From assembly GCF_002099425.1 (NCBI RefSeq), contig NW_018343973.1, positions 7,355,001 to 7,419,000 of the forward strand: a DNA stretch of 64,000 bases, read 5' to 3'. Under the pieces are notes generated by a model, which was not told the DNA's origin, did no database searches, and worked only from the letters and a program-made list of their open reading frames with translations. Made by a program: the position numbers and the translations under genes. This DNA is from Phascolarctos cinereus. Lineage: Eukaryota; Chordata; Mammalia; Diprotodontia; Phascolarctidae. Shown here piece after piece: positions 10,796-21,999 of the stretch; position 1 is the first letter of the stretch; every line of letters starts with the position of its first letter.

Positions 10796-13225
10796 CTCTT
10801 TTGAAAAATTATTATTTCAATTTTTATTTTTATTTATTTTTATTTTGGGTTCCAAATTCTATCCCTCCCCCTTCTCTCTCCCCACTCATCAAGAAAGCTA
10901 GCAATATGGTAACTATTGTGCATGCAAAATACATTTCCATATTAGCCATGCTGCAAAAATAAAAACAAAAGCAATAAAAAGCATTCAGAGTTCATCAGTT
11001 CTCTCTCTCTGGAGATGAATAGCAATTTTCATCATGGGTCCCTTGGAATTATTTTAGATCATTGCATTGATCAGAGTAGCTAAGGTTTTCACAGTTGATC
11101 ATCTTTATAATATTGCTATTACTGCATACAATGTTCTTCTGATTCTGTTCACTTCACTTTGCTCTAGTCAGGTTTTTCTGAAACCATCACCCTTGTCATT
11201 TCTTATAGCACAATAGTGATCCGTCACAATCATAAACCACAAATTGTTCAGCCACTCTCCAATTGATGAGCACAATCTCAATGTCCAATTCTTTTCCACC
11301 ACAAAAAAAGAGCTGCTAGAAATATTTTTGTACATATAGATCTTTTCACTTTTCTTTGATCTCTCTGGGATGCATATCTAATAGTGTTATTGCTGGGTCA
11401 ATGAGTACGCACAATTTTATAGCATAATTCCAAATTGTTTTCCAGAATGTTTGGAACAGTGCACAACTCCACCAACAGTGCATTAGTGTCCCTATTTTTC
11501 TGTATCCTTTTCTAGCATTTGTCCTTTTTCTGCCATTTTAGCCAATCTGAAAAGTATAAAGTGGTACCACAGAATTGCTTTAGTTTTTATTTCTCTTCTT
11601 ATTAGTGATTGATAGATTTTTCAGATGTCTATTGATAACTTTGATTTTTTCTTATGAAAATCGATTTTGGACTTCAATCATTTGTCAATTGGAGAATGGC
11701 TCTTACTTTTATGAATTTGGCTCAGTACATGATATATTTGAGAAATAAGGTCTTTATCAGAGAAACATATAGTAAAATTTTTTTGAGTGTCCTGTTTTTC
11801 TTGTAATTTTGGCTGCATTAGTTTTGTTTCTGCGTTTTTAAAATTTCATGTAATCAAAATTATCCATTTTATCTCATGTTCCTCTCTATCTTTGATTTAG
11901 CCATAAACTCTTCCTTTATGCATAGATCTGATACCACCCTTTATTTGTAAATCATACACCCATGTAGACCTTATCTTGGTACACAGTGTGAGATGTTTGT
12001 CTATGCCTAATTTCTGCTAGATTAATTTCTGATTTTCCAGAAGTTTTTACCAAATAGTAAATTCTTGCCTGAAGAACATGGATTTTTGGGTTTATCACAT
12101 GTGAGATTATTATGCTCATTTATGGCTACACATTATTTACTAACCTGTTCCACTGATCCATCACTCTATTTCTTAGCCAGTACCAGATTAATTTAATCCT
12201 TACTGTTTTGCAATATAGTTTAAAAATCTGGTTCTGTTAGGCTGCCTTCCTTCACATTTTCCCTCTTGATTCTCCTGAATCTCCTGACCTTCTGTTCTTC
12301 TAGATGAATTTTGTTATAATTTTTCTTCTAGCTCCATAAAATAATTCTTTGATAGTTTGAATAAGTTAATTAATTTAGGTAGAATTTTAATTTTAATTTT
12401 CATTATATTGGCTCACCAAGAGAAATTAATATTTCTGCAATTGTTTAGCTATGCCTTTGTGTGAAAACTCTCACATACTTTTGTTCATAAAGTACCTGGG
12501 TTTATTTTTACAGGTAGACTTTCAAGTATTTAATATTGTCTGTGGTTTTTTAGTGGAATTTCTCTTTGTATGTCTTACTCTTGTGTTTTGTTGGTAATAT
12601 ATAGAAATGTTTATGATTTATGTGAGTTAATTTTGTATTCTTCAACCCTGTTAAAATTGTTAATTATTTCAAATAGTTATTTTAGTTGATTCTCCAGGGT
12701 TCTCTAACTATACCATCATATCATTTGCACAGAGTGATAGATTTGTTACTTCATTGCCTATTCTTAATCCCTCAATTTCTTTTTCTTGTCTTGTTACTAT
12801 ATCTAGCATTTTGGTGTAATAATAATAATAATGGTTATATTGGACATCCTTGTATTATTTCTGATCTTATTGGGAAGTTTTCTAGTTTACCCCCTTTAAG
12901 AGTGCCATGGATTTCTATGTTTTCCATTGCTTTTAGTAGAATAAGTAGTGTATTTAGTAGAACAAGTCAAAAAGATTTTTCTGTATCTGTTGAGGTAATC
13001 ATATGAGCATTGTTGTTTTTGTTATTGAAGTCAATTATGGTGATAGTTTTCTTAGTATTTGACTAGTAATGAATAACTGGTATGAATCCCACCTGGTCAT
13101 AGTGTATGATCTTTGTGATATATTGCTATAATCTCCTTGCTAGTATTCTAATTATTTTTTTTTCATCAATATTCATTAGGGAAATTTGCAGATAGTTTTC
13201 TTCTTTGTTTTTGATCTCCCTATAT

Positions 13226-13300
13226 AAGGAAGGATTCCTACCAAATTCTTCCTATGAAACTATATCTTTCATAGAAAGAATTTGGTAGGAATCCTTCCCT
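13226..13300. repeat. Near-perfect inverted repeat in L1
   Basis: Arms at 13226-13257 and 13269-13300 are 32 bases each and match with two differences. The spacer is 11 bases. The right arm (aaagaatttggtaggaatcc) is the normal L1 sequence. The left arm replaces what other L1 copies have there. Confidence 0.95.
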
Positions 13301-14069
13301 ATCGACTTTTCAAATGGCTTACATAATATTGCAATTAATGGTTCTTTAAATACTTTGTAGAGTTCATTTATCAATCCATCTGGTCTTGAGGATTTTTTCT
13401 TAGGGAACTCATTTATGGCATGTTCAATTTCTTTTTCTAAATAGAATTATTTAAGTATTCTATTTCATCTTCTTTTAATCTGGGCAATTCATACTTTTGT
13501 AGTTATTTCTTCATTTTAATTAGATTGCTGGTTGTATTGGCATATAATTTGGCAAAATAGCTCCTAATAATTGCTTTAATGTCATCCTCATTAGTTGTGC
13601 ATTCACCTTATTCAGTTTTGATACTGGTAATTTGGTTCTCTTTTTTTCCCAATAAAAATGGTTTATTCATTTTACTGTTTTTTTTCCATAAAAACAAATC
13701 CTAGTTCTATTTATTGGTTCACATTTTTCACTTTCAACTTTATCAACTTTTCCTTTGATTCTTAAGGTTTCTCTTTTGGCATTTAACTGGGAATTTTTAA
13801 TTTTTTCTTTTTCTAGTTTTTCTTAGTTGCAAGCCCAATTCATTGATTTGCTCTTTCTTGCTTTTATTGATATAAATATAAATTATATAAATTTAGAGAG
13901 ATAAATTTCCCTTTAGTACTGATTTGACTATATTACAAAAATTGTTGCCTTGTCATTCTCTGATGAAATTATTTATTGTTTCTATGATTCATTCTTTGGC
14001 TCACTCATTCTTTAGGATTAGATTATTTAGTTTCCAATTAATTTTTGATCTATGCTTCCATGGCTGGCT

Positions 14070-14082
14070 ATCCATCTATCTG

Positions 14083-14117
<35 letters not shown>

Positions 14118-14147
14118 CTCAATCTATCAATCTATCTATCTATCTAC
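14070..14147. repeat. (ATCT)n microsatellite
   Basis: About 19 tetranucleotide units with a few interruptions, inside the antisense L1. The TYSIYLSIYLS-like open frames around it are products of the repeat. Confidence 0.95.
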
Positions 14148-14831
14148 ATATTCATCTTTTGGTCCTCAAAGGGTAAATTTACTATTTTTGCTTTTCTGCA
14201 TTTTGTTGTAGTATTTTTATGTCATAATACATGGTCAATTTTTGTGAAGGTACCATGTTCAGCTGCAAAAAAAGAATCCTTTTTATTTTCATTTAATTTT
14301 ATATGAAGGTCAATCATTTCTAACTTTTCTAAAATTTTATTCATTTCCTAACTTTTTGTCTTATTTATTTTATGGTTTGATTTACCTAGTTTTGAAAGAC
14401 GGTAGATTGAAGTTCCCCAACAGTATAATTTTACTGTCTATATCTTCCTATAACTCCAATGACTTTTCCATTTGGTACATATGTTTGGTATTGATATTTC
14501 TCCATTGTCTATGGTGCCCTTTAGCAAGTTATAGTTTCCCTGCTTATCTCTTTTAATTAGGTCTGTTTTTTGCTTTTGCTCTGCCTGAGATCATTCTTGC
14601 TACCCTGCCCTTTTCACTTCAGTTGAAGCATAATCGATTCTGATTTAGCTACTTATTTTAACTTTATGCATGTTTTTCTTTTTCAACTGTGTTTCTTGTA
14701 AACAATATATTGTTGGTTTCTGGTTTCTGATAATTCTTATATCTACTTCCATTTAATTATTAAGGTTATCCCATTTACACTCACAGTTACAATTATATTG
14801 TATTTCCCTCCATTCTATTGTCTTCTATTCC

Positions 14832-14871
14832 TCTCTGTCTCTGTCTCTGTCTCTGTCTCTGTCTCTCTCTC

Positions 14872-14922
<51 letters not shown>
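14832..14922. repeat. (TCTG)n(TC)n microsatellite
   Basis: tctgtc units pass into a (TC)n run of about 55 bases, inside the L1 inter-ORF region. It is purine/pyrimidine asymmetric. Confidence 0.95.
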
Positions 14923-14927
<5 letters not shown>

Positions 14928-16208
14928 TCTGTTCCTCATCTAAAGTCTGTTTTGCTTTTGACCACTGCCTCCATTAATCTGCCCTCCCTCTTATCACTCC
15001 TCTTTCTTTCTCTTATCCTCTTTCCCTCTTACTTCCCTTTCGGTAAGATAGATTTCTCTACCCAACTGAGTATGTGTGTGTATTTATTTATTTGCTTGTT
15101 TGTTTATTCTACCCTCTTTGAACCAATTCAGATGAGAATAATGTTTAAGTATTGCCTTCCCCTGCCATCTTCCCCTCCACTGTAATAACTCTTCCATGCT
15201 CACCTCTTTTATGTGATGCACTTTTCCCTATTTTTCCTCTGCCTCTCCTTTCTTCTAGTGCATCCATCTTTCTCACTCCCCCCTCCATTTTTTTGAGATT
15301 ATACCAACACAATAGACCCATACCCATATACTCTGCCTGAATAGGCTCCAACTTCCGTAATAATGATAAATTTCTTAGAAGTTACATATATCATCTTCCC
15401 ATATAGAAATGTAAATAGTTTAACCTTATTAAGTCCCTTATTATTTCTCTTTAATGTTTACTTTTTTATGCTATGATTGAGTTTTGTTTTTAAATGTTAG
15501 ATTTTCTATTCAGCTCTGGTATTTTCATCAGGAATGATGGAAAGTATTCTATTTCATTAAATCTTTTTAAAGATTATATTCATTTTTGCTGAGTAGGTCA
15601 TTCTTAATTGTAATCCCAGTTCTTTTGCCTTCCAGCATATTATACACCAAGCACCTTTTTCTTTTAACATGATAGCTGCTAAATCTTGTGCAATGTTGAC
15701 TATGTCTCAAAAGTAATTCAAAGATTTCTTTCTATCTGATTGAAGTATTTTCTCCCAGACATGGCACCTCTGGAATTTAACTATATTACTGAGAGTTTTC
15801 ATTTTGTGATCTTTTTCAGGAATTGATCAGTGGATTCTTTCAATTTCTATTTCACCCTATGGTTCTAAGATATCAGGGCAGTTTTCCTTTATAATTTCTT
15901 AACATACTATGTCTAAGCTTTTTTTTTTTGAACTTTAGACAGTCTGATAATTCTTAAATTATTTCTGCAAAATTTTCCATGTCAGTTGTTTTTCCAATGT
16001 GATATTTCACATTTTCTTCTACTTTTGCATTCTCGTGGCTTTGTTTTATTCGGATTTTTAATGTCTCATGGAGTCATTATATTGCACTTAACTAATTCTG
16101 CTTTTTAAACACTTCTTTTTCTTTAGTGAGGTTTTGAACCTTTTTCTTTTAACCATTCAATCAATTCTGTTTTTAAGTTATTATTTTCTTCAGCATTTTT
16201 TGTCCCTC

Positions 16209-17740
16209 TCAATGATCTTTTAACTGTCAAATAAAATTGCCTTTCCTCAGCGCTTATTCTTCTTGACCTCTCTACCTCCTTTGACACCATTATTCAACCT
16301 CTTCTATTGATCTTAAATCCTCCATAGGTTTTCATGACAATAATCTCCTGATTCTCTTCCTATATCTTATTCTTTCCTTAGTCTCCTTTGCTGGATCTTT
16401 CTCCAGGCCATTTCCACTATTCATTCATGTCCCCCAAGTGTCTATCCTTATCTATTTCTCTTGTACCTTTATATGCTCCCCTTAGTGATCTGATAAGCTT
16501 CTATCATTTCAGTTATCATTTCTAAGAAGATGATACTTAGACCTATATGTTCAGCCCTAACCTGGCTCTCCCATCAAGAACTGCCTGTTTGACATCTCAA
16601 AATTAATATCCTGTAAATACCTTAAATTTGACATGTCGAAATCTGAATTTAGTATTTTTTCCTAAAATTCCTTACTACTGTCAAGGTTACTATCATCCAC
16701 CCAGTCATCCATGCTCACAACCTCGATAATATCCTCAAATCTTTACTCTCTCACTCCTCATAACCTGTATGTTGTGACGGCCTGCCATTCATCACATATG
16801 CCCCCTTCTTTCTGATGATACTGTCATGTACCTGGTCCTGGTCCTCATCATTTCACTTCTGGTCTATTACAGTAACCTCTTTTTGATGTCCTTGCCTCAT
16901 CTTTTTCTATTACAGTCCATCCTCTACGTCTAACTGATCTTCCTAAAGTTCAGGTCTGACCATGTTATGCCCCTATTCAATAAACTCCAGTGGATCCCTA
17001 ATTACCTCTAGGCTCAACTATAAAATCAAACCACCTCATAACCTGACCCTGTCCTACCTTTCAAGTCTTCATGCACTTTATTCTCCTCCATGTACTCTAT
17101 GATCCAGTGATACTGGCAGCCTCTTCGCAGTCTGTTACATTCAATACTCTATCTCTTGAATCAGAGTGTTTTCTCTGATTCCCTTCCATACCTAAAACTC
17201 TCTTCTACTTCTTCACCACTTCCTAGATTTCTTGGCTTTCTTTAAGTATCAGCTAAAAAAAAAAGTCCCCCACCTTTCGTAAGAAGCCTTTCCTAGTCCT
17301 CCTTAATCTAAGTACCTTCTTTCTGAGACTACCCATATTTATTTTTTGTATATCTTGTTTGTAAGTAAATGTTTGTATGTTATCTCCCCCAATAGACTGT
17401 GAGTTCCTAGAGAATGATCAGATTTTTTTTTCTTTTGGCCTTTTTTTGGTATTCAAAGTACTTAGAATGAATGTCTGACACATTGGTGCAATGGATAGAA
17501 CACTGGGCCTGGAGTCAGGAGACTCATCTTCCTAAATTCAAATCTGGCCTCAGACACCAATAAACTGTGTGGCCCTGGACAAGTCACTTAATCCTGCTTG
17601 CCTCAGTTTCCTGATATGGAAAATGAGCTGGAGAAGGAAATGGCATACCACTCCAACATAGTTGCCAAGAAAAGCCCAAATGGGGTCATAATCAGACATG
17701 ACTGAAATGACTCAACATCAAATGTTTGTTGATGATTTCA
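16209..17740 (+). mobile_element. L2 LINE, 3' piece of the split copy
   Basis: It continues the L2 of 10010-10795. Blocks seen in order: 'DLST.FDTI' (16264-16290), 'SFAGS' (16385), a worn catalytic box where Y(A/V)DD is expected (near 16530), 'QRSDHVMPLFNKLQWIP' type text (16950-17000), the 3' UTR (ctcccccaatagactgtgag) and the tail atgtttgttgatga. A SINE sits in the tail at 17482-17717. No long frame remains. Confidence 0.85.
17482..17717 (+). mobile_element. CORE-SINE with marsupial tail
   Basis: The A box region is gtgcaatggatagaacactg and the B box is attcaaatctgg. The core is cctcagtttcctgatatgg. The tail gccaagaaaagcccaaatgg ends in actgaaatgactcaac. Full length, inserted in the end of the L2. 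Confidence 0.92.
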
Positions 17741-17819
17741 TTATTTTTCCTGCTGTGTTATTTTAGTTATTTCCTTTCCTTTGAACTATGTCCTCTGGCT
17801 GACTATTAAAGGTAAACAT

Positions 17820-18400
17820 ATTGGTGGGGGCTTGTAAACTATAATTTTGGGAGTATGGATTCATCTTATAATGAAATTTAAAAGAAAGAGGAATAAAAAG
17901 CAGTTCAGTGAAACTAAACAATACATCAATTAAGTCTCACAGTATATGTCATATTCCACATCCATATCCCCCAACCTCTGCAAAATAGAAAGGAGGTACT
18001 TATCTCTACTACGGGGTCAAGTTTGGTCATTATAATTATTCAGGTTTTGGTTTTTATTTTTGTTATTATTACTCTTTTCCTTATATTGTTATCATCATGT
18101 ATACAGTTTATAATTTTCTTTGATTCAGTTCACATTTTTCTTATGGAACAACAATAATTATACTTATATCACAATTTTTAGCCATTCCCCAAATGATAAA
18201 TGTTTACCTTTTTCCCTCAGCTCTTTCCTAATAAATAAGTGTTGCTATAAATGATTTAGTGTAAGCTAGGCCTTATTATCGTTGACCTCTTTAGTGCCTG
18301 TACATATCAATAGGATCTCTGGGTTATAAAGTATGTACATTTTGTTTGTTTTATTATCATAATTCTAAATTGCTTTTTAGAATGGCTGAAACTTCTTTGA
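17820..18400 (-). mobile_element. Old L1 3' end, antisense
   Basis: Antisense 3' UTR of an older marsupial L1 group (aatacatcaattaagtctca, catattccacatccatatcc, gtttggtcattataattat) is followed by the end of ORF2 (agccattccccaaatgat, ggatctctgggttataaag). Decayed. Confidence 0.65.
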
Positions 18401-18589
18401 TGTCAGAGATGGGAACCCATTCAGATGTACTAGAGGGAAACACCAGTTTTCCCTATGAAACTTCTAGTCCCCCCTTTCTCTAGATGGGAAGTTCTGAAGT
18501 TTAGAAGACAGAATCCATTTATCTCTATGTTGAACAAGGAAGAAATCTCTGAGGAATCACTAACCTCTAACAGATACATTGATAAAATT

Positions 18590-19037
18590 GGGGAATGTTC
18601 TGAGGTGGGCAACCAGGTAGGCAAAAAGCCTTGAGTATATGTCATATAAGGATCAATTGAAGGAAATATTAATGAAAAGAAGACTTCAGGGACACAATAC
18701 CTGTCTTCAAATTCTTGAAAGGCTATGTGGATTAGGATTATGTCTGTGCTGTTTGTCTTCAGAAGGCAGAACATGTAGCAATGGGTGGGAGGAGGTGGAG
18801 AGGAAAATGCATAAAGGCCAATTTTGGCTTAATGCCAGGAAGAAAAAAATATACTCAATAACAATTTGAGATGCCCAAAAGTTGAACGGACTGCTCTGGG
18901 AAGTGATTAGTTCCCTTACTTCAGAAATTTTCAAACGAAGTCTAGATAATCACTTTTCAGCTATGAGAATTTGTTTTGCATTTGTACTGGACTAGGTGGC
19001 TGCTAAGGTCCATTCCAACTCTCAAAATCTATGATTC
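18590..19037 (+). mobile_element. CR1/L3 LINE 3' end
   Basis: Sense end of a CR1-type LINE: ctgtcttcaaattcttgaaa, agaaggcagaacatgtagca, atgggtggga, aattttggcttaatgcc. It finishes with the CR1-type terminus ctatgattctgat. Decayed. Confidence 0.8.
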
Positions 19038-19039
19038 TG

Positions 19040-19638
19040 ATCTTGGTTTACTTTGACTATTCTATGACTAGAAGGTTTTGGTGCATCTTCAGGATTTTTA
19101 CTGTTGTAGTCTGAAGATAGCTATAGTCTGAAGAAGGCCTCCCTACAATGACTGGGTCTCTGTTTGCATCCTTATTTTTCTAGAAGGATGTGTCTCTTTT
19201 GCCCTGAATCCTTCATCCTTTATTCCCTGCTCCCACTCCTAAATGTCGCAAATCAAGCCTAATGTCTTCACTTGTGATGCCTATAATTTAGGCCTATTTC
19301 TTTTCAGTATCACTGACTATTTTTATCTCTTTTGAAAAAGTTGCTAAGTCCCAACACAGAAATAATGGACTCAAATAGAAATATTTCTACCTTGAAAAAT
19401 GAGTAGGACTCTGTGTGTACGTGTATGTGTGCTGTCAAGTCTTCTTGCTTAGAATAGGCTAGCAAACCATGTACTGCAAAAAATCAAACAGAAAAAAGCA
19501 CCTTAGATGAAACAGTTGGTTCAACAGATTTTGTGTATGAATGAACCTCAACTGAAAAAATTAGTCCCATGAATTCTCCATTTACCTCTAGCTGTACAAT
19601 CTGTAATTTGACGAACTGAATTACTACGTCTTCTCTTG
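19040..19638. other. Unclassified DNA
   Basis: No repeat family or gene recognised. A short duplicated phrase (agtctgaaga, twice near 19110-19135) is the only local structure. Confidence 0.4.
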
Positions 19639-19639
19639 A

Positions 19640-19725
19640 ATCATTCATTCATTGACAATCATTTACTGAATGTCTGACACTTGGAAACAAATAAGTCCCT
19701 TTCCTAAAGGAGCTTATTGGTTGGA
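19640..19725 (-). mobile_element. L2 3' end, antisense, worn
   Basis: cattcattgacaatcattta, ctgaatgtctgacacttgg and cctaaaggagctta follow the order of the antisense L2 terminus. Confidence 0.5.
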
Positions 19726-19980
19726 AGCAATTTAGGTCATACAGCAGATAGAACACTAGGCCTGGAGTCAGGAAGATTTACCTTCCTGATTTCAAATCTT
19801 TCTTCTGACACTTAATAGGTATGTGACCCTGGGCAAGTCATTTAATCCAGTTTATCTCAGTTTCCTCATCTGTAAAATGAGCTAGAGAAGGAAATGGGAA
19901 ACCACTCTACTATTTTTGCCAAGAAAACCCAAACCAAGTTAGAAAGAGAGTCAGACACAACTGAAAAATGACTGAACAAA
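19726..19980 (+). mobile_element. CORE-SINE with marsupial tail
   Basis: gcagatagaacactaggcct, the B box-like ttcaaatctt, gggcaagtcatttaatcc, cagtttcctcatctgtaaaa and the tail tgccaagaaaacccaaacc ending in gactgaacaaa. Full length. Confidence 0.92.
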
Positions 19981-20084
19981 GACTTGTTTAAAGATACATA
20001 AAGCAATGACCAGAACATTCAGAGGTTAAGTTGCCCATAAAGATACATGCCTTTTACTGACAAAGATATTTAGATTGTTGCCTA

Positions 20085-20150
20085 GAACACTTAGAGGTTA
20101 AGTAACTTGTCCAGGGTCATACAATTTCTGTATATCAATAGTGATGCAGG
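20085..20150 (-). mobile_element. SINE fragment, antisense
   Basis: cacttagaggttaagtaact, tgtccagggtcatacaattt is the antisense core of a CORE-SINE. Confidence 0.55.
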
Positions 20151-20159
20151 CAAAATATT

Positions 20160-21475
20160 TAACAAGTAATTTCTCTTCAGGATTAAACCTTAATAGCAAT
20201 GTAAAAATAACATGCTTAAACTGACTATATCTTTTAAACTACCAGATTGGGACAACATTACTTTTTTATAGGTGACATCCAGGGATGAAAGTCTTGTTCA
20301 CCTATACTGAGTTGGGGGAAGAGACACACCTTCCTCCTCCTCTACAGACTGTTCTTGCTTTATGTAAATTTGCATAATGCAAATTCGACTTTGTAAAGAA
20401 TTCTGAAAGAAATCTGCACTCCTCCCCCACCCCACCAAAAAAAAAAACTATGTTAACTTTGCTATATAGTAGGTGCTCTGTGGCCTCCCAACTTCCTCCC
20501 CCCTTAAAATAAAAACTCTCTAAGTGCAAGCAGAAGGGATATGGGGAGAGACTCCACCTGCTGCTGGACTGGGGGCTTGGCTTGAGACGTCCCAAAAAAG
20601 AGATGACACCTTTGCCCCACTCCACTCACCTGTGTGCCTGTCCATCCCTGCATGTATTTTGTCCTTTTTCACTTGGGTACCACGTGTCTGTCCCTAGACC
20701 CACTGCATGTTGTCTGTCCTCTCCGTCTATGTCCATGTCTGTCCCCTCATGTGTCTGCCCCTCCCACCTTTTTCTTCCTTTCATGGCTAGGCCCCTATGT
20801 GACTGGCTGTGCCTCGGTCCTTGAACCTTATGCCCACCCCCTACCTCCACAGGTGAGTGTCTTCCTGTCTCTCTCCGTCCCTTCCCCATGTCCTCGGGCA
20901 TATTCACGTTCTATAAAAATTGCTGGTTTGTGGAACTGTTTACATATGGCAAGTGAGAACTGTGTATGTTATGTTGGTTCTTTTTAGCTCAACATGCAGG
21001 AGGTGGAGTCCCTGGACCTGGGAATTCAATCTATAGTGACCTTTGAGCCAGAATTTAAAGCTGAATGTGAATGCTGTTCTATCAAAGAAGTCCTGAGAAT
21101 CAAAGACTCTGGGTTACTAGTCCAAGGGTTTTTGGACTTGGAATTTGTTGCTTATAATGCCAGTGCTAACTAATGGCTATATAGGAACTAGTTATGCTGT
21201 GAACCCAATTTCCCTCTCCTCAGAAACCAACAGAAGCGTATAGGATATTATATCTCCTCCCTCCCCTGCCCTGCCCTGCCCCCTCCCCACCCCGTGTATT
21301 GAGGAAAGAATGTCTGCCTTTTTATTCTTGCTATGCTTTTGAAGCAAATATTCCTTTGTAAAAGCTAATCTGACTGTGAAGTGATTAATTGGAACTGAGA
21401 TGCTGTGGGCTCTTAAAATTGAGAGAACACAGTCCATGGCAGATTAAGCCAATGGTAGAGATTAGACCTCCACTC
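20160..21475. other. Unclassified region with GC-richer patch
   Basis: The patch at 20280-20930 is visibly richer in C and G than its surroundings and C-rich on the plus strand (many ctgtcc, ccctcc). It has an inverted pair of octamer motifs at 20368-20384. It could be an old transposon or LTR-like relic, or an unmarked regulatory stretch. The overlapping open frames at 20302-20987 look like products of C-rich sequence. I recognise no protein. Confidence 0.35.
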
Positions 21476-21479
21476 ACCA

Positions 21480-21675
21480 TCTTTTCTAATTTATGGAATA
21501 AAACAAGCATTTCCATAACATAGTACAATAAAAAAAGATGATTGCATATGAAATTACAAATCTGCTATATGCAGTTAGCTATTCCTTTCAAATATTCAAC
21601 AAAATTATCACGTAAATTTCTTTTAAATTCTTTCCCCCTCCCCCACGATGACTACCATTAGACACAATCATGTGT
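21480..21675 (-). mobile_element. L1 3' UTR, antisense (part of inverted copy)
   Basis: aaacaagcatttccataaca, agatgattgcatatgaaatt and gctatatgcagttagctatt are the antisense 3' UTR of a marsupial L1 group, ending near accattagacacaatc. It abuts a sense ORF2 piece at 21676. Confidence 0.65.
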
Positions 21676-21995
21676 GTTCAAAGGGTATGAACAGGCAAGT
21701 TTACGAAGAAGTCAAAACAATTCATAGTCATATGAAAAAATGCTCTAAATCATTATTGATGAGAGAAATACAAATTAAAACAACCTTGAGATGTCATTTT
21801 ACACCTGCTACCAGACTGGCTAAAATGATAGAAGAGGAAAGTGATAAATCTGGAGGTGATGTAGAAAAATTGGAGCACTAATTCATCATTGGTAGAATTG
21901 TGAACTGATCTAACCATTTTGGAGAGTAATCTGGAATTATGCCCCCAGTCCTTTTAAGCATACTAGATAACCCCAAAGGAGGGTGAAATATAATA
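21676..21995 (+). mobile_element. L1 ORF2 piece, sense (inverted 5' part)
   Basis: Sense ORF2 text: tcatagtcatatgaaaaaat, gctctaaatcattattgatg, agactggctaaaatgataga, tggagagtaat. It comes from upstream of the 3' UTR piece next to it and has the opposite orientation. This is the arrangement left by twin priming of a minus-strand L1. Confidence 0.7.
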
Positions 21996-21999
21996 CATC

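Larger units (their letters stand above)
10796..16208 (-). mobile_element. L1 LINE, 5.4 kb, antisense, 5'-truncated
   Basis: On the plus strand it begins at the L1 3' end (poly-T, then a 3' UTR). It passes through the whole of ORF2 in antisense (for example ccactctccaattgatgagc, tcatcatatcatttgc at 12714, ggattgctacc-like text near 14600) and an inter-ORF spacer. It stops inside ORF1 at 16208. The motif tcaatgatct stands on both sides (10786-10795 and 16209-16218) as the target duplication. ORF2 has many disruptions. Two microsatellites and a 75-bp hairpin have grown inside it. Confidence 0.9.

Noticed and set aside
13924-14306. IYLSIYLS-type frames that look like membrane segments
   Set aside because: Products of the ATCT microsatellite.
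20302-20987. Overlapping frames on both strands in the C-rich patch
   Set aside because: Four frames on two strands share the same DNA, with cysteine/proline/serine-rich content expected from C-rich DNA. No family recognised.
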